A stretch of 64,000 bases of DNA from Flavobacterium sp. DG2-3 (GCF_030730925.1 NZ_JAVAMB010000007.1:124001-188000); one strand, 5' to 3'. Numbered from the stretch's first letter, positions 53,332 to 63,142 are shown. The notes: a model not told the origin generated them from the letters alone. Translations and numbers: made by a program.

Positions 53332-54351
53332 TTAAAGTGAAGGGCCAGCCCCCGGAATTTGCGATTCTGGATCTAAAGCCATTTCGCAGGCCCTGATAAT
53401 TGCCCGCTTGGCAAGAGGTATCTTAAAATCATTATCTCCCCTTCCAACTGCTCCCGCTAAGATACGCTCAGCCGCCAAGGCAAAATTTTCTGCCGCTGCT
53501 TTTTTTCCTTTCAGCAGTTCTTCTGCTTCAGGTACGCGCCATGGTTTATGGGCAACTCCGCCTAAAGCGATCCTGGCTTTAGATATCGCATTTCCATCCA
53601 TTTCAAAAGCGGCTGCAACAGACACCAATGCAAAAGCATACGAATGGCGATCCCGCAATTTTAAATAAGCATAATGCTTTGAAAACTGATTTGGCGGAAG
53701 ATCAATTGAGGTAATCATTTCGCCTTGCTGTAAATTATTATCAAGATGCGGGGTGTCGCCGGGTAGTCTATGGAAATCAGCAAAAGGAATATGTCGCTCT
53801 CCATTTGGTCCCATTACATTTACCACCGCTTCCAGTGCGGCAAGGGCCACGCACATATCAGAGGGAAAAACTGCAATGCAATGCTCGCTTGTCCCTAAAA
53901 TTGCATGCATACGGTTACAGCCCCCAATAGCGGGACAGCCTGATCCAGGCATGCGTTTGTTGCAGGGAACATCCGGATCGTAAAAATAATAACAGCGGGT
54001 GCGCTGCAAAAGATTGCCGCCGTTTGTTGCCATATTTCGTATTTGTGCCGAAGCGCCCGCAAGAATCGCTTTAGATAATAAAGGATAGCGTTTTTCTATA
54101 AATGGATGATATGCCGTCGCCGCATTTTTGACCAACGCCCCTAATCGGACACCATTATTGTCAAGTTCTTCAATAGTATTGAGTGCTGCTATATCATTTA
54201 CATCAATAAGTTTTTCGGGATTTGTCAGATTGTATTTCCAAAGGTCAATAATATTGGTTCCTCCGGCTAAAAACGTCGCTTTATTATCAGTGGATACAGC
54301 TTTAATGGCTCCATTGACTGTAATTTCTTTTTTATAATCAAAACTATTCAT
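53332..54351 (-). CDS. xanthine-dehydrogenase-family FAD subunit with extra Fe-S cluster (PaoB-like)
   Basis: 339 residues. FAD-binding motifs (ATFLAGGTNIIDLWKY, MATNGGNLLQRT). The insert RTRCYYFYDPDVPCNKRMPGSGCPAIGG and AILGTSEHCIAVFPSD carries Cys120, Cys130, Cys139 and Cys158, matching the additional [4Fe-4S] cluster of E. coli PaoB. Electrons pass from Mo via [2Fe-2S] to FAD. It overlaps the 2Fe-2S subunit gene by 8 nt and lies 16 nt before the molybdopterin subunit gene. Confidence 0.92.
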   Translation of the reverse strand: MNSFDYKKEITVNGAIKAVSTDNKATFLAGGTNIIDLWKYNLTNPEKLIDVNDIAALNTIEELDNNGVRLGALVKNAATAYHPFIEKRYPLLSKAILAGASAQIRNMATNGGNLLQRTRCYYFYDPDVPCNKRMPGSGCPAIGGCNRMHAILGTSEHCIAVFPSDMCVALAALEAVVNVMGPNGERHIPFADFHRLPGDTPHLDNNLQQGEMITSIDLPPNQFSKHYAYLKLRDRHSYAFALVSVAAAFEMDGNAISKARIALGGVAHKPWRVPEAEELLKGKKAAAENFALAAERILAGAVGRGDNDFKIPLAKRAIIRACEMALDPESQIPGAGPSL

Positions 54352-54829
54352 GACCGCTCCCTTCTTTTACCTGCATGATCGCATCTATTATTCCTTTATT
54401 AGCCCCGCAGCGGCAAAGATTACCGCTCATGAGCTCTTTTACCTGCTCACGGGACTGGGCTTTTCCCTCCTGCAGCATGCCAATAGCACTGCAGATCTGT
54501 CCAGGCGTACAATAGCCGCATTGAAAAGCATCGTGCTTGATAAAAGCTTTCTGAAGCGGATGAAGTTCCAAACCGTCTGCTATGCCTTCTATTGTTATAA
54601 TTTCACTGCCGTTTTTTGCCACCGCCAGCGTCAGGCAGCTTAAAATTCTCTGGCCGTTGCACAAAACGGTGCACGCACCGCATTGTCCGTGGTCACATCC
54701 TTTTTTTGTACCGGTTAAATTAAGCCGTTCGCGAAGCGCATCTAATAATGAAACCCAGGGAAGAAGCTCCAGCTTATAATCTTTATTATTGATCGTGAGA
54801 GAAGTGAGAATCGAAAAATTATTTTTCAT
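54344..54829 (-). CDS. (2Fe-2S)-binding subunit of the molybdenum hydroxylase (PaoA-like)
   Basis: 161 residues. Plant-ferredoxin-type cluster with Cys45, Cys50, Cys53 and Cys65 (GCDHGQCGACTVLCNGQRILSC), and a second cluster with CGYCTPGQ and NLCRCGA. No Tat signal peptide, unlike E. coli PaoA, so the complex is probably cytoplasmic. First gene of the three-gene operon. Confidence 0.93.
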   Translation of the reverse strand: MKNNFSILTSLTINNKDYKLELLPWVSLLDALRERLNLTGTKKGCDHGQCGACTVLCNGQRILSCLTLAVAKNGSEIITIEGIADGLELHPLQKAFIKHDAFQCGYCTPGQICSAIGMLQEGKAQSREQVKELMSGNLCRCGANKGIIDAIMQVKEGSGHE

Positions 54830-54966
54830 AATGAATTGTTTACAAAAGTGTAAAATACATCGATTAACAAAGCTCGTTAAGTAATTTCAGATTTACTTAT
54901 ACTTTAGACTTTCATCGTTACATAATTCTTACAACAATATTGGCGAGACATTTAATCTTGCGCAAA

Positions 54967-54994
54967 AAAAGGCAGAGCTTATGACTCTGCCTTT
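54967..54994 (-). terminator. intrinsic terminator of the SPW gene
   Basis: AAAGGCAGAG (54968-54977) pairs with CTCTGCCTTT (54985-54994) around a 7-nt loop. The A-run before it gives a U-tract on the minus strand. It lies just past the stop at 55023. Confidence 0.85.
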
Positions 54995-55022
54995 GCTATA
55001 TAAATATTCTGAAAGTTTAAAA

Positions 55023-55388
55023 TCAGAATAATCTCTGAAAAATGCTGTTTTGCGTTTTTGTAGCTAATGCTAAAAAAACAGCAATGCTGCCAAATAGTAA
55101 ATGAGGCAGAAATACCTTCCCTGCAAAACCGAATATCCATGGCGAAAGCGCAAAAAATAAACCGGATAGTATTTCAATAACAATGTGAGCTTCCATTGGA
55201 AGCAGCTTATATATCCCAGCTTCGTAATCTGTCTGCAGGCTTAGAAAGATGGTGAAGATCCCGAATATATAAAAAATGAGACTCTGTGCGGTATGTGCTT
55301 CCAAACGAAATAAAGATGGCATAAATAGAAGCAGCAGCCCTATTGAGTAGTCCAGATAACCGTGGAGTTTTGTTTCTAAAAATTTCAT
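55023..55388 (-). CDS. SPW-repeat membrane protein
   Basis: 121 residues with four membrane helices. HGYLDYSIGLLLLFMPSLF and ILSGLFFALSPWIFGFAG are the two repeats of the SPW family, with the SPW motif present once as SPW. Function unknown. Monocistronic, with a -7 element at 55409-55416 and a terminator. Confidence 0.82.
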   Translation of the reverse strand: MKFLETKLHGYLDYSIGLLLLFMPSLFRLEAHTAQSLIFYIFGIFTIFLSLQTDYEAGIYKLLPMEAHIVIEILSGLFFALSPWIFGFAGKVFLPHLLFGSIAVFLALATKTQNSIFQRLF

Positions 55389-55408
55389 AACTTTAATAAT
55401 TTATTAAG

Positions 55409-55416
55409 CAAAGTTA
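55409..55416 (-). promoter_or_regulatory. -7 element TAACTTTG
   Basis: Reads TAACTTTG on the minus strand, 20 nt upstream of the SPW gene start. Perfect Bacteroidota -7 consensus; no clear -33 TTG. Confidence 0.55.
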
Positions 55417-55541
55417 CCCCCGCAGGCCTTTTGAAAATTTACATTTTTTACTTTGCTGTTTATATAATTTAAGGAGCTTAGAAGGTTTTAAAATTACTGT
55501 GAGATGATATTATTGTTTTAAAATTTCACAAATCCAATAGG

Positions 55542-57731
55542 TTAATTCCAAGATACTTTAATGGCGCTTCCTCCGGCAACGGTATATTCCAGCAGCATTT
55601 TCGATTTTACTTTCGGTTCAATTATTTGATTTTGCTCAAAAACCTGCATTTTTATATTGTTATTATCATTAAGAACAATCTTAAAATTGCACTGAAATTC
55701 TACAGATCCCAGAACGGTAAAGCGCAAAGTCTGTTTTGATTTCCTGTAGTTTATAAGCGGATAATCCAGAAATAGTAAAAAGTCTTCATTTTTAACCTGA
55801 TGATATTGTCGTACCATGGCGCCAAAACCAACACCTGCACCATAAACTTCCTGTCCCACCTGCCCGCTTTTTTCCCAGCCGCTGTAAAGGTCTTCGAGGG
55901 GAATCCAAAGCTCCTTTTGTATTTCTCCGGTTTTTACTTCTTCGGAAATCATTTCCGCAGGCAATTTTGTTGGATAGTAGAACGGCAGTCTTCCTACCGC
56001 ATATTTTATAAATTCCGCAATAAGGATTTTTAGAGAAGGCAGCAGATCAATTTCCGCCGCCTGTATGAGATATTCTGAAAGCGCCGCATATACTTCCATT
56101 TCCTCATAAGCGGCGGTGTAAGGCGCATTGTTGAGAGGAAAAACAGAAAAGTAATTGGGGTAATTTTTACCGTATCCGTACTGGCAGTCCCATATTTGCA
56201 TGTTCTTAAACAGGCATGCCAAACAGGCATAACTCAAATCCAGATACTCTTTTTTGCCTGTGATTTTAAACAATTCCAATAGTACCCCTGCCGAAAAGGC
56301 TGTATTGTTGGCCTGATAAAAAATATCAAATCCACGGCCCTCAAGCTTTTTAACCGATTTTTCTGCTTCGTTCAGATAGCGTTTATCGTTCGTCAGTCGG
56401 TACACCAATAGCATTAAATGTGCATACGAGCCCGGTACATCTTTTTCGCCTCCTTTCCCGGGTTCGGTTTCCCTGCGTATCACTTCCAAAGTATCCATTT
56501 TATAGAACACGGGCCATTCATAATTAAAATGATGCGCGACCTTTATGGCATATTCAATTGATTTCAAAACGAGTTCTTCCGCTTTTTTTTCTCCTTTCAG
56601 TGCAAGCCTGGTGAGGTTCATCAGCGGATGATACAGATACCAGGAATCCATGACCATTTCTTTTTTCTGGATCTCCGAATTATCAAGCTGGCCATTAAGC
56701 GCAGGGAGCCATCGGTTAATCGTTTTTACCTTTTGGTCATAGAAGGCCTCCAGACCGTTAAATAGTTCATTATAAACCGGATGCGTTCCTCCATACCAAT
56801 GTTTCAGTTCATTTAAAGGCATCAATACGGCAAGCTGCACCATAACTTCGGCAGGCGTATCATAATCGCAGAGGTACGCATTGAGATAAGGGGAACCATT
56901 GGTCTGGGTCCAGCAGCCTTTGTTAGTGTAAATATCGTTAAGGCAGTTTTGCGTGATTTCCGGCCAGTTATGGTAAATAATTTCCGGGTGCGGCAGCAAA
57001 CGGTAGACTCCTGCGAGATTATTTAAAAATTGGTGCGTTACTGCTATTTCATCATCAATAATTCCCTCAGAAAATAATACATAGGCATCGGAAATGATAT
57101 AAGGCTTGCCGGCAGGCAGCGGCTTATCTTCTGCAGACGGAAGTCTGAATCCAATTTCGGGCCAGCTCCCGCAGACAGTGTCATCAACTGTAGTCTGCGT
57201 GGCTTCGCAGTAATCGCTTAAGGAACCCAGATCCTGAAAGTAAAAAAAAGATCCCGTCTTTGGCTTGGTCATGCTGGCGAACAAAATGCCAGAGCGCGAC
57301 CCCATCTGGTTCATGTGTATTTTTCCATTGGTATTTTCCACACTTCCTTTTTGTGTTAAAGGAATAATATCTCTGGGCCAAAATGGAATCAGTAAGGGCT
57401 GGTTTGCTTTAAAAGTAGTTGTATAATGGAGCACTGCCGAGTTTTCGGACGGAAATGCTATAATAATTTCATACTGGCCTAATCTTGTTTCCAAGTTGAC
57501 AACAAGAGTCTGGCCGTCATCAAACATATTGGTTATTTCAAAACAGCTGTTCATTCCAAAAGCAGGACGAAAAGCCATTTTTCCGCTCTCAGGCCAGGTA
57601 ACCGCAATCCATAAGGAATCTCCCGTATTATAAGCTTGGAAATTGTATTTATGGCATTCTTTTTCCCAAATTACAGCACTGTTTTCTAAATCGGCATGCA
57701 CTGTGGCAGCCCAGGGTGAAATGGTATTCAT
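55542..57731 (-). CDS. six-hairpin-glycosidase-like protein
   Basis: 729 residues, no signal peptide. The N-terminal 250 residues are beta-rich (WATVHADLENSAVIWEKECHKYNF, IPFWPRDIIPLTQKG). The middle (about 290-620) is helical with spaced aromatic/acidic pairs (GTHPVYNELFNGLEAFYDQ, YAHLMLLVYRLTNDKRYLNEAEKSV, NAPYTAAYEEMEVYAALSEYLIQAAEIDLLP), as in (alpha/alpha)6-barrel glycosidases. The C-terminus is again beta. I cannot place it in a numbered GH family. A cytoplasmic glycosidase or lyase is inferred. It is separated by 64 nt from the DUF6766 gene upstream. Confidence 0.55.
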   Translation of the reverse strand: MNTISPWAATVHADLENSAVIWEKECHKYNFQAYNTGDSLWIAVTWPESGKMAFRPAFGMNSCFEITNMFDDGQTLVVNLETRLGQYEIIIAFPSENSAVLHYTTTFKANQPLLIPFWPRDIIPLTQKGSVENTNGKIHMNQMGSRSGILFASMTKPKTGSFFYFQDLGSLSDYCEATQTTVDDTVCGSWPEIGFRLPSAEDKPLPAGKPYIISDAYVLFSEGIIDDEIAVTHQFLNNLAGVYRLLPHPEIIYHNWPEITQNCLNDIYTNKGCWTQTNGSPYLNAYLCDYDTPAEVMVQLAVLMPLNELKHWYGGTHPVYNELFNGLEAFYDQKVKTINRWLPALNGQLDNSEIQKKEMVMDSWYLYHPLMNLTRLALKGEKKAEELVLKSIEYAIKVAHHFNYEWPVFYKMDTLEVIRRETEPGKGGEKDVPGSYAHLMLLVYRLTNDKRYLNEAEKSVKKLEGRGFDIFYQANNTAFSAGVLLELFKITGKKEYLDLSYACLACLFKNMQIWDCQYGYGKNYPNYFSVFPLNNAPYTAAYEEMEVYAALSEYLIQAAEIDLLPSLKILIAEFIKYAVGRLPFYYPTKLPAEMISEEVKTGEIQKELWIPLEDLYSGWEKSGQVGQEVYGAGVGFGAMVRQYHQVKNEDFLLFLDYPLINYRKSKQTLRFTVLGSVEFQCNFKIVLNDNNNIKMQVFEQNQIIEPKVKSKMLLEYTVAGGSAIKVSWN

Positions 57732-57795
57732 ATTATTTATGTTTAAAAAGAATTAATTTTCGAGTAATAAAGCTTATAGCAGTAAAAGTTAAAAA

Positions 57796-58452
57796 CTACC
57801 CACCTGTTTCCATATGCGGTGCATCTACGGGTTTTGACTGGGAGGAACCAATCTGGCGTAAAAATATAGAAAGTACAATTATTGCAAAGACAGAAAGGAA
57901 TTCACTCTGCCAGTTCTGAAAGGATTCGAACCAGAACCTTGAATCGGCAATATAGTTTGAAGCTGTTTCCAGAGGCATTCCTTTTAAAGAAAGCTGCCGG
58001 TTCTCATCCTTTAAGCTTCCATAGAAATGAGCCCCGAAGGAAAGCAGGAAAAGTAAAAATAAAACAATTGAAAGAGAATGTTTGTAGATTTCTAAAATCA
58101 AGCCACCTTTCTTAACTGGCCATGGAGCACCTTTTCTTTTAGAAGAAGGCTCTCTGTCAACCTCCTCTTCTTTATCAAAATCTTTGGATTCTGAAGACCC
58201 CTTTTGCTGCAGAAAAATAGTTAACACTACAAGAAGCGCCATTTGCAGAAATTCACTTTCCCAATTCTCAAAAGTGGACTCTATAAAATGCCCTGTTGAA
58301 AAATAGGCCAGCAGCGAAACTGTAGAAGCGCCATTTTCAAGAAGTTCTTTATTATATTCTTTAAGACCGAAAATAATTTGTCCTGCAAAAGAAAAAACAA
58401 ATAATAATAGAATGCAGATCGATAGACCGTTGTTGCGTATAAAAGTTTTCAT
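57796..58452 (-). CDS. DUF6766-type membrane protein with internal duplication
   Basis: About 218 residues from ATG 58452 (MKTFIRNNGLSICILLLFVFS). Two copies of one module: helix plus FIESTFENWESEFLQMALLV, then VLTIFLQQKGSSESK (about 70-105), and WFESFQNWQSEFLSVFAIIV, then LSIFLRQIGSSQSK (about 175-210), each preceded by an N-terminal helix, giving four membrane segments. A charged loop with DKEEEVDREPSSKRKGAPWPVKK joins them. Family function unknown. Confidence 0.75.
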   Translation of the reverse strand: MKTFIRNNGLSICILLLFVFSFAGQIIFGLKEYNKELLENGASTVSLLAYFSTGHFIESTFENWESEFLQMALLVVLTIFLQQKGSSESKDFDKEEEVDREPSSKRKGAPWPVKKGGLILEIYKHSLSIVLFLLFLLSFGAHFYGSLKDENRQLSLKGMPLETASNYIADSRFWFESFQNWQSEFLSVFAIIVLSIFLRQIGSSQSKPVDAPHMETGG

Positions 58453-58518
58453 AAGCCAATTACAGTAAAACATTAAAAATTTAAAATTCATTCATTTACT
58501 TCTCAAATTGCATTGATA

Positions 58519-60027
58519 CTAAGCAGCATTCACTTTCGGATATAATTTTATAATCAGTCCTTTTAAACGGTTCTGGTAATCTTCCATGAGCCACTGCTTA
58601 TAATTTTTGCTGGCATTTTCAAGGCATTTTACATACTGTTTCACACGCCATTCAATTTCAGGCTGTAAAGCCTCCGCTAATGCAATAGCCTGAGAAAGCG
58701 TTTCTGCATTATCGAGGCACATTCTGGCGTGCTGCCTGATAGATTCCTGGATAACCGTTTTAGGTTTCTTATCCATATCAACAGCTTCCTGGTAATGTTC
58801 TTCAATATCAAAAGTCATTTCAAGGGTGTTGGGAAACTGCGCCCTGAGTTCTGCTGAAAATCGATGCGGCTGAACTGACGGACTGCCACTGGACTGATAT
58901 TGCAGCTGTCTGGCAAAAGTATCGGGATGTTCAAAAACAAATTTCCAGTCAACAGGTTCTTCCCATGCGCCAAAACGCTGAATATTATTGCCAAGATCGG
59001 TAATAGAGAAAGTTTTTTTATTTGGCAGTCTTCGGGATCCCCTGCCTATCATCTGGTGGTAGAGTGTTATCGACGTAGTGGCGCGGTTCAGTATTATACT
59101 CTGCACTGCAGGCTCATCAAATCCTGTAGTTAGAATTGAAACCGAAGTAAGAACGGCATCTTTTGTTTTCTTAAACCATTTCAGGATTTCTTTTCTTTCC
59201 TCACCGGAAGTTTTGCTGTCGAGATGTCTTATGGAAATTCCGGCATTCTTAAAAGTTTCATACACTTTTTGAGAGGCTGCAATTCCATTATTAAAAATCA
59301 GCGTTTTTTTTCCTTTGGAATGTTCGGTATAAGCCTTTAATAATAACTGCTGCATTACCTCGGAACCATAAAGTTCATTAGAGGAACTTACTGTATAATC
59401 GCCGTGCAGTCCTGTTTTCAGCGAATTTAATTCTACTTCATAAACGTACGATTCCGGCTTGGCAAGATACTCCTGAGCAATAAGTTCTGCAATATTTTCG
59501 CCTGTGACCAATGAGTTGTACTGTTTGTTCATAGGCTTAGAAATATCTGAACTGAAAGGTGTCGCAGTAACGCCAATAACAAATGCTTTTTTAAAGCTGC
59601 CCATTAATTTTCGGAACGAATTATGATGGGCTTCATCAATTATAACAAGCCCTACATCTTCTGTTTTAATTTTTTTTGATTTGATTCTGTTGCGCAGCGT
59701 CTCTACCATGGCAACATAACAGTCAAAACCCTTTTTAAAATTACCGCTTCCACTGTTTATAATGTGGTTTTTGACACCAATTTTTTTTAGTGTATTGGAT
59801 GTCTGCGTGCATAGCTCTTTTCGGTGCGTCAGGATAATTGCTTTTTTACCAAACTGAGCCGTATATTTCCTCGCAATTTCACAGAAAACCACCGTTTTTC
59901 CCCCTCCTGTCGGCAATTGATACAAAAGCTTCTTTTTTGCACTGCTTTCCATCTCATCAAAAATAATCTGGATATCCTTTTCCTGATATGCGTAGAATAT
60001 ATTTTTAGGGTGCGTATCTGTTTTCAT
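58519..60027 (-). CDS. DEAD/DEAH-box superfamily 2 helicase
   Basis: About 502 residues from the Met at 60027; a longer start at 60075 is possible. RecA-like domain 1 with Walker A LPTGGGKTVVFCE, motif Ia TLTHRKEL, DEAH box IIDEAHHNSF and TATPF. Domain 2 has TLIFNNGIAASQKVYE, LTTGFDEPAV and QMIGRGSRRLPNK. It resembles the ATPase part of type III restriction and SSL2/RAD25-like helicases. No nuclease or methylase partner is next to it. The C-terminus (about 420-500) is helical and unassigned. Confidence 0.9.
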   Translation of the reverse strand: MKTDTHPKNIFYAYQEKDIQIIFDEMESSAKKKLLYQLPTGGGKTVVFCEIARKYTAQFGKKAIILTHRKELCTQTSNTLKKIGVKNHIINSGSGNFKKGFDCYVAMVETLRNRIKSKKIKTEDVGLVIIDEAHHNSFRKLMGSFKKAFVIGVTATPFSSDISKPMNKQYNSLVTGENIAELIAQEYLAKPESYVYEVELNSLKTGLHGDYTVSSSNELYGSEVMQQLLLKAYTEHSKGKKTLIFNNGIAASQKVYETFKNAGISIRHLDSKTSGEERKEILKWFKKTKDAVLTSVSILTTGFDEPAVQSIILNRATTSITLYHQMIGRGSRRLPNKKTFSITDLGNNIQRFGAWEEPVDWKFVFEHPDTFARQLQYQSSGSPSVQPHRFSAELRAQFPNTLEMTFDIEEHYQEAVDMDKKPKTVIQESIRQHARMCLDNAETLSQAIALAEALQPEIEWRVKQYVKCLENASKNYKQWLMEDYQNRLKGLIIKLYPKVNAA

Positions 60028-60076
60028 TGCTTTGATTTTTTTTAATAATTCATTCTTCCACAGGAAAGCTGGCATT

Positions 60077-60199
60077 CTATAAATTTTCCAGTTGCAATTG
60101 TTCTTTTTTCATCTTCCCGTTGGTTATCAGCTTTTGAATCACCTCAGGCTCAAAACCTATTACTTCCATAACCTGAGCTACGGATTCCTTCTTCCACAT
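60077..60199 (-). CDS. small ORF upstream of the helicase, unassigned
   Basis: 40 codons starting MWKKESVAQVMEVIGFEPEV, then IQKLITNGKMKKEQLQLENL with TAG at 60077-60079. The same frame stays open upstream as PELNYLIFPLCLEKDR without a start, so this may be the surviving C-terminus of a longer protein. Residue use looks coding. The helicase's longest start (60075) directly follows. Nothing else is seen in 60245-60590. Confidence 0.35.
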   Translation of the reverse strand: MWKKESVAQVMEVIGFEPEVIQKLITNGKMKKEQLQLENL

Positions 60200-60590
60200 T
60201 CTGTCCTTTTCTAAACATAGCGGAAAGATTAAATAATTAAGTTCAGGTCTCCTCCAATTAACAAATCAAGTTTTGCAATAAGGAATTTGAGTAAATTTAA
60301 ATTAGACGTTTCAATCTTACTTACATGATTTTGAGGGTTTATTATAATATTATCCCTTTAATTGATTTTGAATATTACAATTATAAATGCTGATTTTTAT
60401 ACGATCACTCTATTCTATTTGCCGATGGAGCAGCGTATTCTGCTGCCAAAGCTTTTTAAACAACAGAACTGAAATTTATAGGACCTCAATAAAGAAAATC
60501 TAATGCTCATATTACAACTACAAACTGTAATTATATAATTGTCAACGAAATGATTTTTTTAAATTGAATTCTTAATTTAAATTTAAAGTT

Positions 60591-61388
60591 ATGGAAAATA
60601 ATCATCAATATGCACTTATCACAGGTGCCACGCAGGGAATCGGCTACGAACTTGCAAAGCTTTTTGCCAAGGACGGCTATAATCTTGTTATTGTTGCCAG
60701 AAGCCAGAATGAACTAGATACAGTCGCTCAAGAACTCAGACTGTATGGAATTAAGGCCATTACTTCTGCGAGGGATCTTTTTATAACCGAAGAAGTTTTT
60801 GGTTTATGCGACGAATTGGAACAAAGCAATATTGAAGTCAATATTCTGGTCAACAATGCCGGGCAGGGTGTTTACGGCCTTTTTAAGGACACTGATCTTA
60901 ATCGGGAATTGGATATAGTGCATCTCAATATTAATGCACCAATAATACTCGCCAAACATTTCCTTTCTAAAATGCTGCTCCGAAATGAAGGCAGAATTCT
61001 TAACGTGGCTTCGATAGCCAGTAAAGCTCCCGGTCCTTGGCAGTCGGTATACCATGGTACCAAGGCTTTTATTCTTTCCTTTTCCGAAGCGCTTCGATCT
61101 GAGCTGGAAGGCACCAACATTACAGTTACTGCTTTACTTCCAGGCCCTACAGATACAGACTTTTTCAACAAAGCTGGCATGAATGAAAGTAAAGCTGTCC
61201 AGGATAAGGACTCGTTAGCCGATCCTGCAGATGTGGCTAAAGACGGCTACAATGCTTTAATGAACAATAAGGATAGAATAATATCAGGATTTAGCAATAA
61301 ATTAAAGGTGGGAATGAGCAACGTACTTTCGGACAGCTTAAGCGCAGAAGTGATGAAAGAACAGCAAAAACCAGTTAATGGAGAATAG
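60591..61388 (+). CDS. SDR-family oxidoreductase (DltE-like)
   Basis: 265 residues. NAD(P) motif TGATQGIGYELAKLF (about 11-25), NNAG in ILVNNAGQG, Ser in ILNVASIASKAPG, catalytic Tyr/Lys in SVYHGTKAFILSFSEAL (YxxxK), and LLPGPTDTDFF. Classical short-chain dehydrogenase of unknown substrate. Convergent with the MFS gene; the shared terminator is at 61416-61442. Confidence 0.92.
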   Translation: MENNHQYALITGATQGIGYELAKLFAKDGYNLVIVARSQNELDTVAQELRLYGIKAITSARDLFITEEVFGLCDELEQSNIEVNILVNNAGQGVYGLFKDTDLNRELDIVHLNINAPIILAKHFLSKMLLRNEGRILNVASIASKAPGPWQSVYHGTKAFILSFSEALRSELEGTNITVTALLPGPTDTDFFNKAGMNESKAVQDKDSLADPADVAKDGYNALMNNKDRIISGFSNKLKVGMSNVLSDSLSAEVMKEQQKPVNGE

Positions 61389-61415
61389 CTAAATGAATTC
61401 TTTTCGGCATATAAA

Positions 61416-61442
61416 AAGCCTGCTGCTAACTGCAGCAGGCTT
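61416..61442. terminator. bidirectional intrinsic terminator
   Basis: AAGCCTGCTGC (61416-61426) and GCAGCAGGCTT (61432-61442) form a perfect 11-bp stem with a 5-nt loop, with A-rich DNA before and T-rich after. It serves the convergent SDR and MFS genes. Confidence 0.88.
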
Positions 61443-61532
61443 ATTCATTATATGGCCATACAATAAAAATTTATCCTGAATACAAATACCAGTCCTGCTG
61501 CCAATAAAGCTTCTGATTCTATATTAAATACC

Positions 61533-62945
61533 TTACATGTAACCACGTCCGTCAGAATCACTAAGTCTTCTGAAAGTAACACTTGAAAGAATAGTTATAA
61601 TTGCCAACACAATAAATGTATAATGAAAAGATTGCGCAATACTGAATCCCAAATGTTCTGATCCGAAGAAAGAAAGCACAAGACTTGCTGCAGAAACACC
61701 AAAACTAATAGAAAGCTGCTGCATGATAACGAGCATGGTATTACCGCCGCTTTTGGTATTCTCATCCAAATCCACAAGCGTAATGGTATTCATTGCCGAC
61801 ATTTGGATGGAAGTAAAAAAGCCATAAAAAACCATTAAAATGATATAATAACCTAATGGCGTGTCTCTTTCGACAAAACCTAAGACAATCAAAACAATTC
61901 CAAGAAGCACTGTATTGCTGACCAGTACATTTCGGTACCCTAAAACTTTTATAATACGAACCATAAAAGGCTTAATAGCCACATTAGCAAGAGCCGACGG
62001 CAGCAACAATAACCCTGAAACTGAAGCCGAATATCCAAATCCTGTCTGCAGCATAAGAGGCAGCAGTAAAGGCAGCCCTCCGATCCCCAGTCGGGTTATA
62101 AGGCTTCCAGCAAGTCCTACCCTAAGTGTTTTAATATTTAACAGTCTGAGATCAATAATGGGTTTTTCTGTTCTTTTATAATGGTAATAATACAATGCTG
62201 CAAGAGCATTAAAAAGAAACAGCCCTCCCAAAATAATAAACCAATTCGTCAGACCGCTGCTTAGGAGTTCTAAAATCATTGTAATCACGATTAATGCAAA
62301 GCTGAAATACATCAGACCACGGAAATCAAACTTACCGACGGCTTTTTTAAAATTGGGCATAATCCTTTTGGCCATCGAGATCCCAATAAGTCCAATTGGA
62401 ACATTCACTAAAAAAATCCAATGCCAGGATAGATTATCGGAAAGAAAACCGCCCAGACTTGGTCCGACCACCATTCCCAAAAGACCAAAAATGGTTATAA
62501 AATTCATGGTTTTTAAAAGTTTGCTTTTGGGATATTGATATAATATGGCCAATCGCGCAATCGGCACCATCATTGAAGCGCCAATAGCTTGAAGCACGCG
62601 GGATAAATTGAACGTTAATAAGCTTCCGGAAAGTGCGCAGCATAACGAACCTGCGACAAATAAAGCAACAGCAATCATAAACATGGTCCTTGTGCCAAAC
62701 TTATCTGCCAGCCAGCCCGAAAGCGGAATAAATAAAGCAAGAGTCAATGCATAAGTTACAATTACAGAATGCATTTGAGTAGGCGAATATTGCATATCCT
62801 TGGCAATGGAGGGTAGCGAAGTATTGAGAATCGTCCCGTCCAGCGATTGTATAAACATAGCCACAGCAGTAACCCATGGAAGTAAATGTACTGCCGTTCT
62901 TTTCTTCTTTTCTTTAGCGATGTTCTTTTCTTCTTTTGTAATCAT
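61533..62945 (-). CDS. DHA2-family (EmrB/QacA) MFS drug exporter
   Basis: About 470 residues from the Met at 62945 (MITKEEKNIAKEKKKRTA). Fourteen predicted helices; motif A GWLADKFGTRTMF, motif C GLLGMVVGPSLGG and motif D1 FIQSLDGTILNTSLPSIA place it in DHA2 (MdtD-like). Proton-coupled efflux of toxic organic compounds is expected. No HlyD-type partner is adjacent, so it probably acts alone in the inner membrane. Confidence 0.92.
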   Translation of the reverse strand: MITKEEKNIAKEKKKRTAVHLLPWVTAVAMFIQSLDGTILNTSLPSIAKDMQYSPTQMHSVIVTYALTLALFIPLSGWLADKFGTRTMFMIAVALFVAGSLCCALSGSLLTFNLSRVLQAIGASMMVPIARLAILYQYPKSKLLKTMNFITIFGLLGMVVGPSLGGFLSDNLSWHWIFLVNVPIGLIGISMAKRIMPNFKKAVGKFDFRGLMYFSFALIVITMILELLSSGLTNWFIILGGLFLFNALAALYYYHYKRTEKPIIDLRLLNIKTLRVGLAGSLITRLGIGGLPLLLPLMLQTGFGYSASVSGLLLLPSALANVAIKPFMVRIIKVLGYRNVLVSNTVLLGIVLIVLGFVERDTPLGYYIILMVFYGFFTSIQMSAMNTITLVDLDENTKSGGNTMLVIMQQLSISFGVSAASLVLSFFGSEHLGFSIAQSFHYTFIVLAIITILSSVTFRRLSDSDGRGYM

Positions 62946-63104
62946 GCGGAGCAATTAAAGAAACAACAGCATTATTGTCCTTTTATAAAATTCCAAAAAT
63001 ACAATCCCTTAAAATTACAGTTTTTTAATAAATCCCTTATATAATTAGCATCGATAAGTTTTCATCATTGTAACTGCAAAGCTTTGGACGCTTAAAGATT
63101 TTAC

Positions 63105-63142
63105 AAATAAATAAGCTGCATTTATACGGCAGCTTTATTTAT
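63105..63142 (-). terminator. intrinsic terminator
   Basis: AATAAATAAGCTGC and GCAGCTTTATTTATT form a stem with one bulge, about 20 nt past the stop of the frameshifted gene at 63160. Confidence 0.7.
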
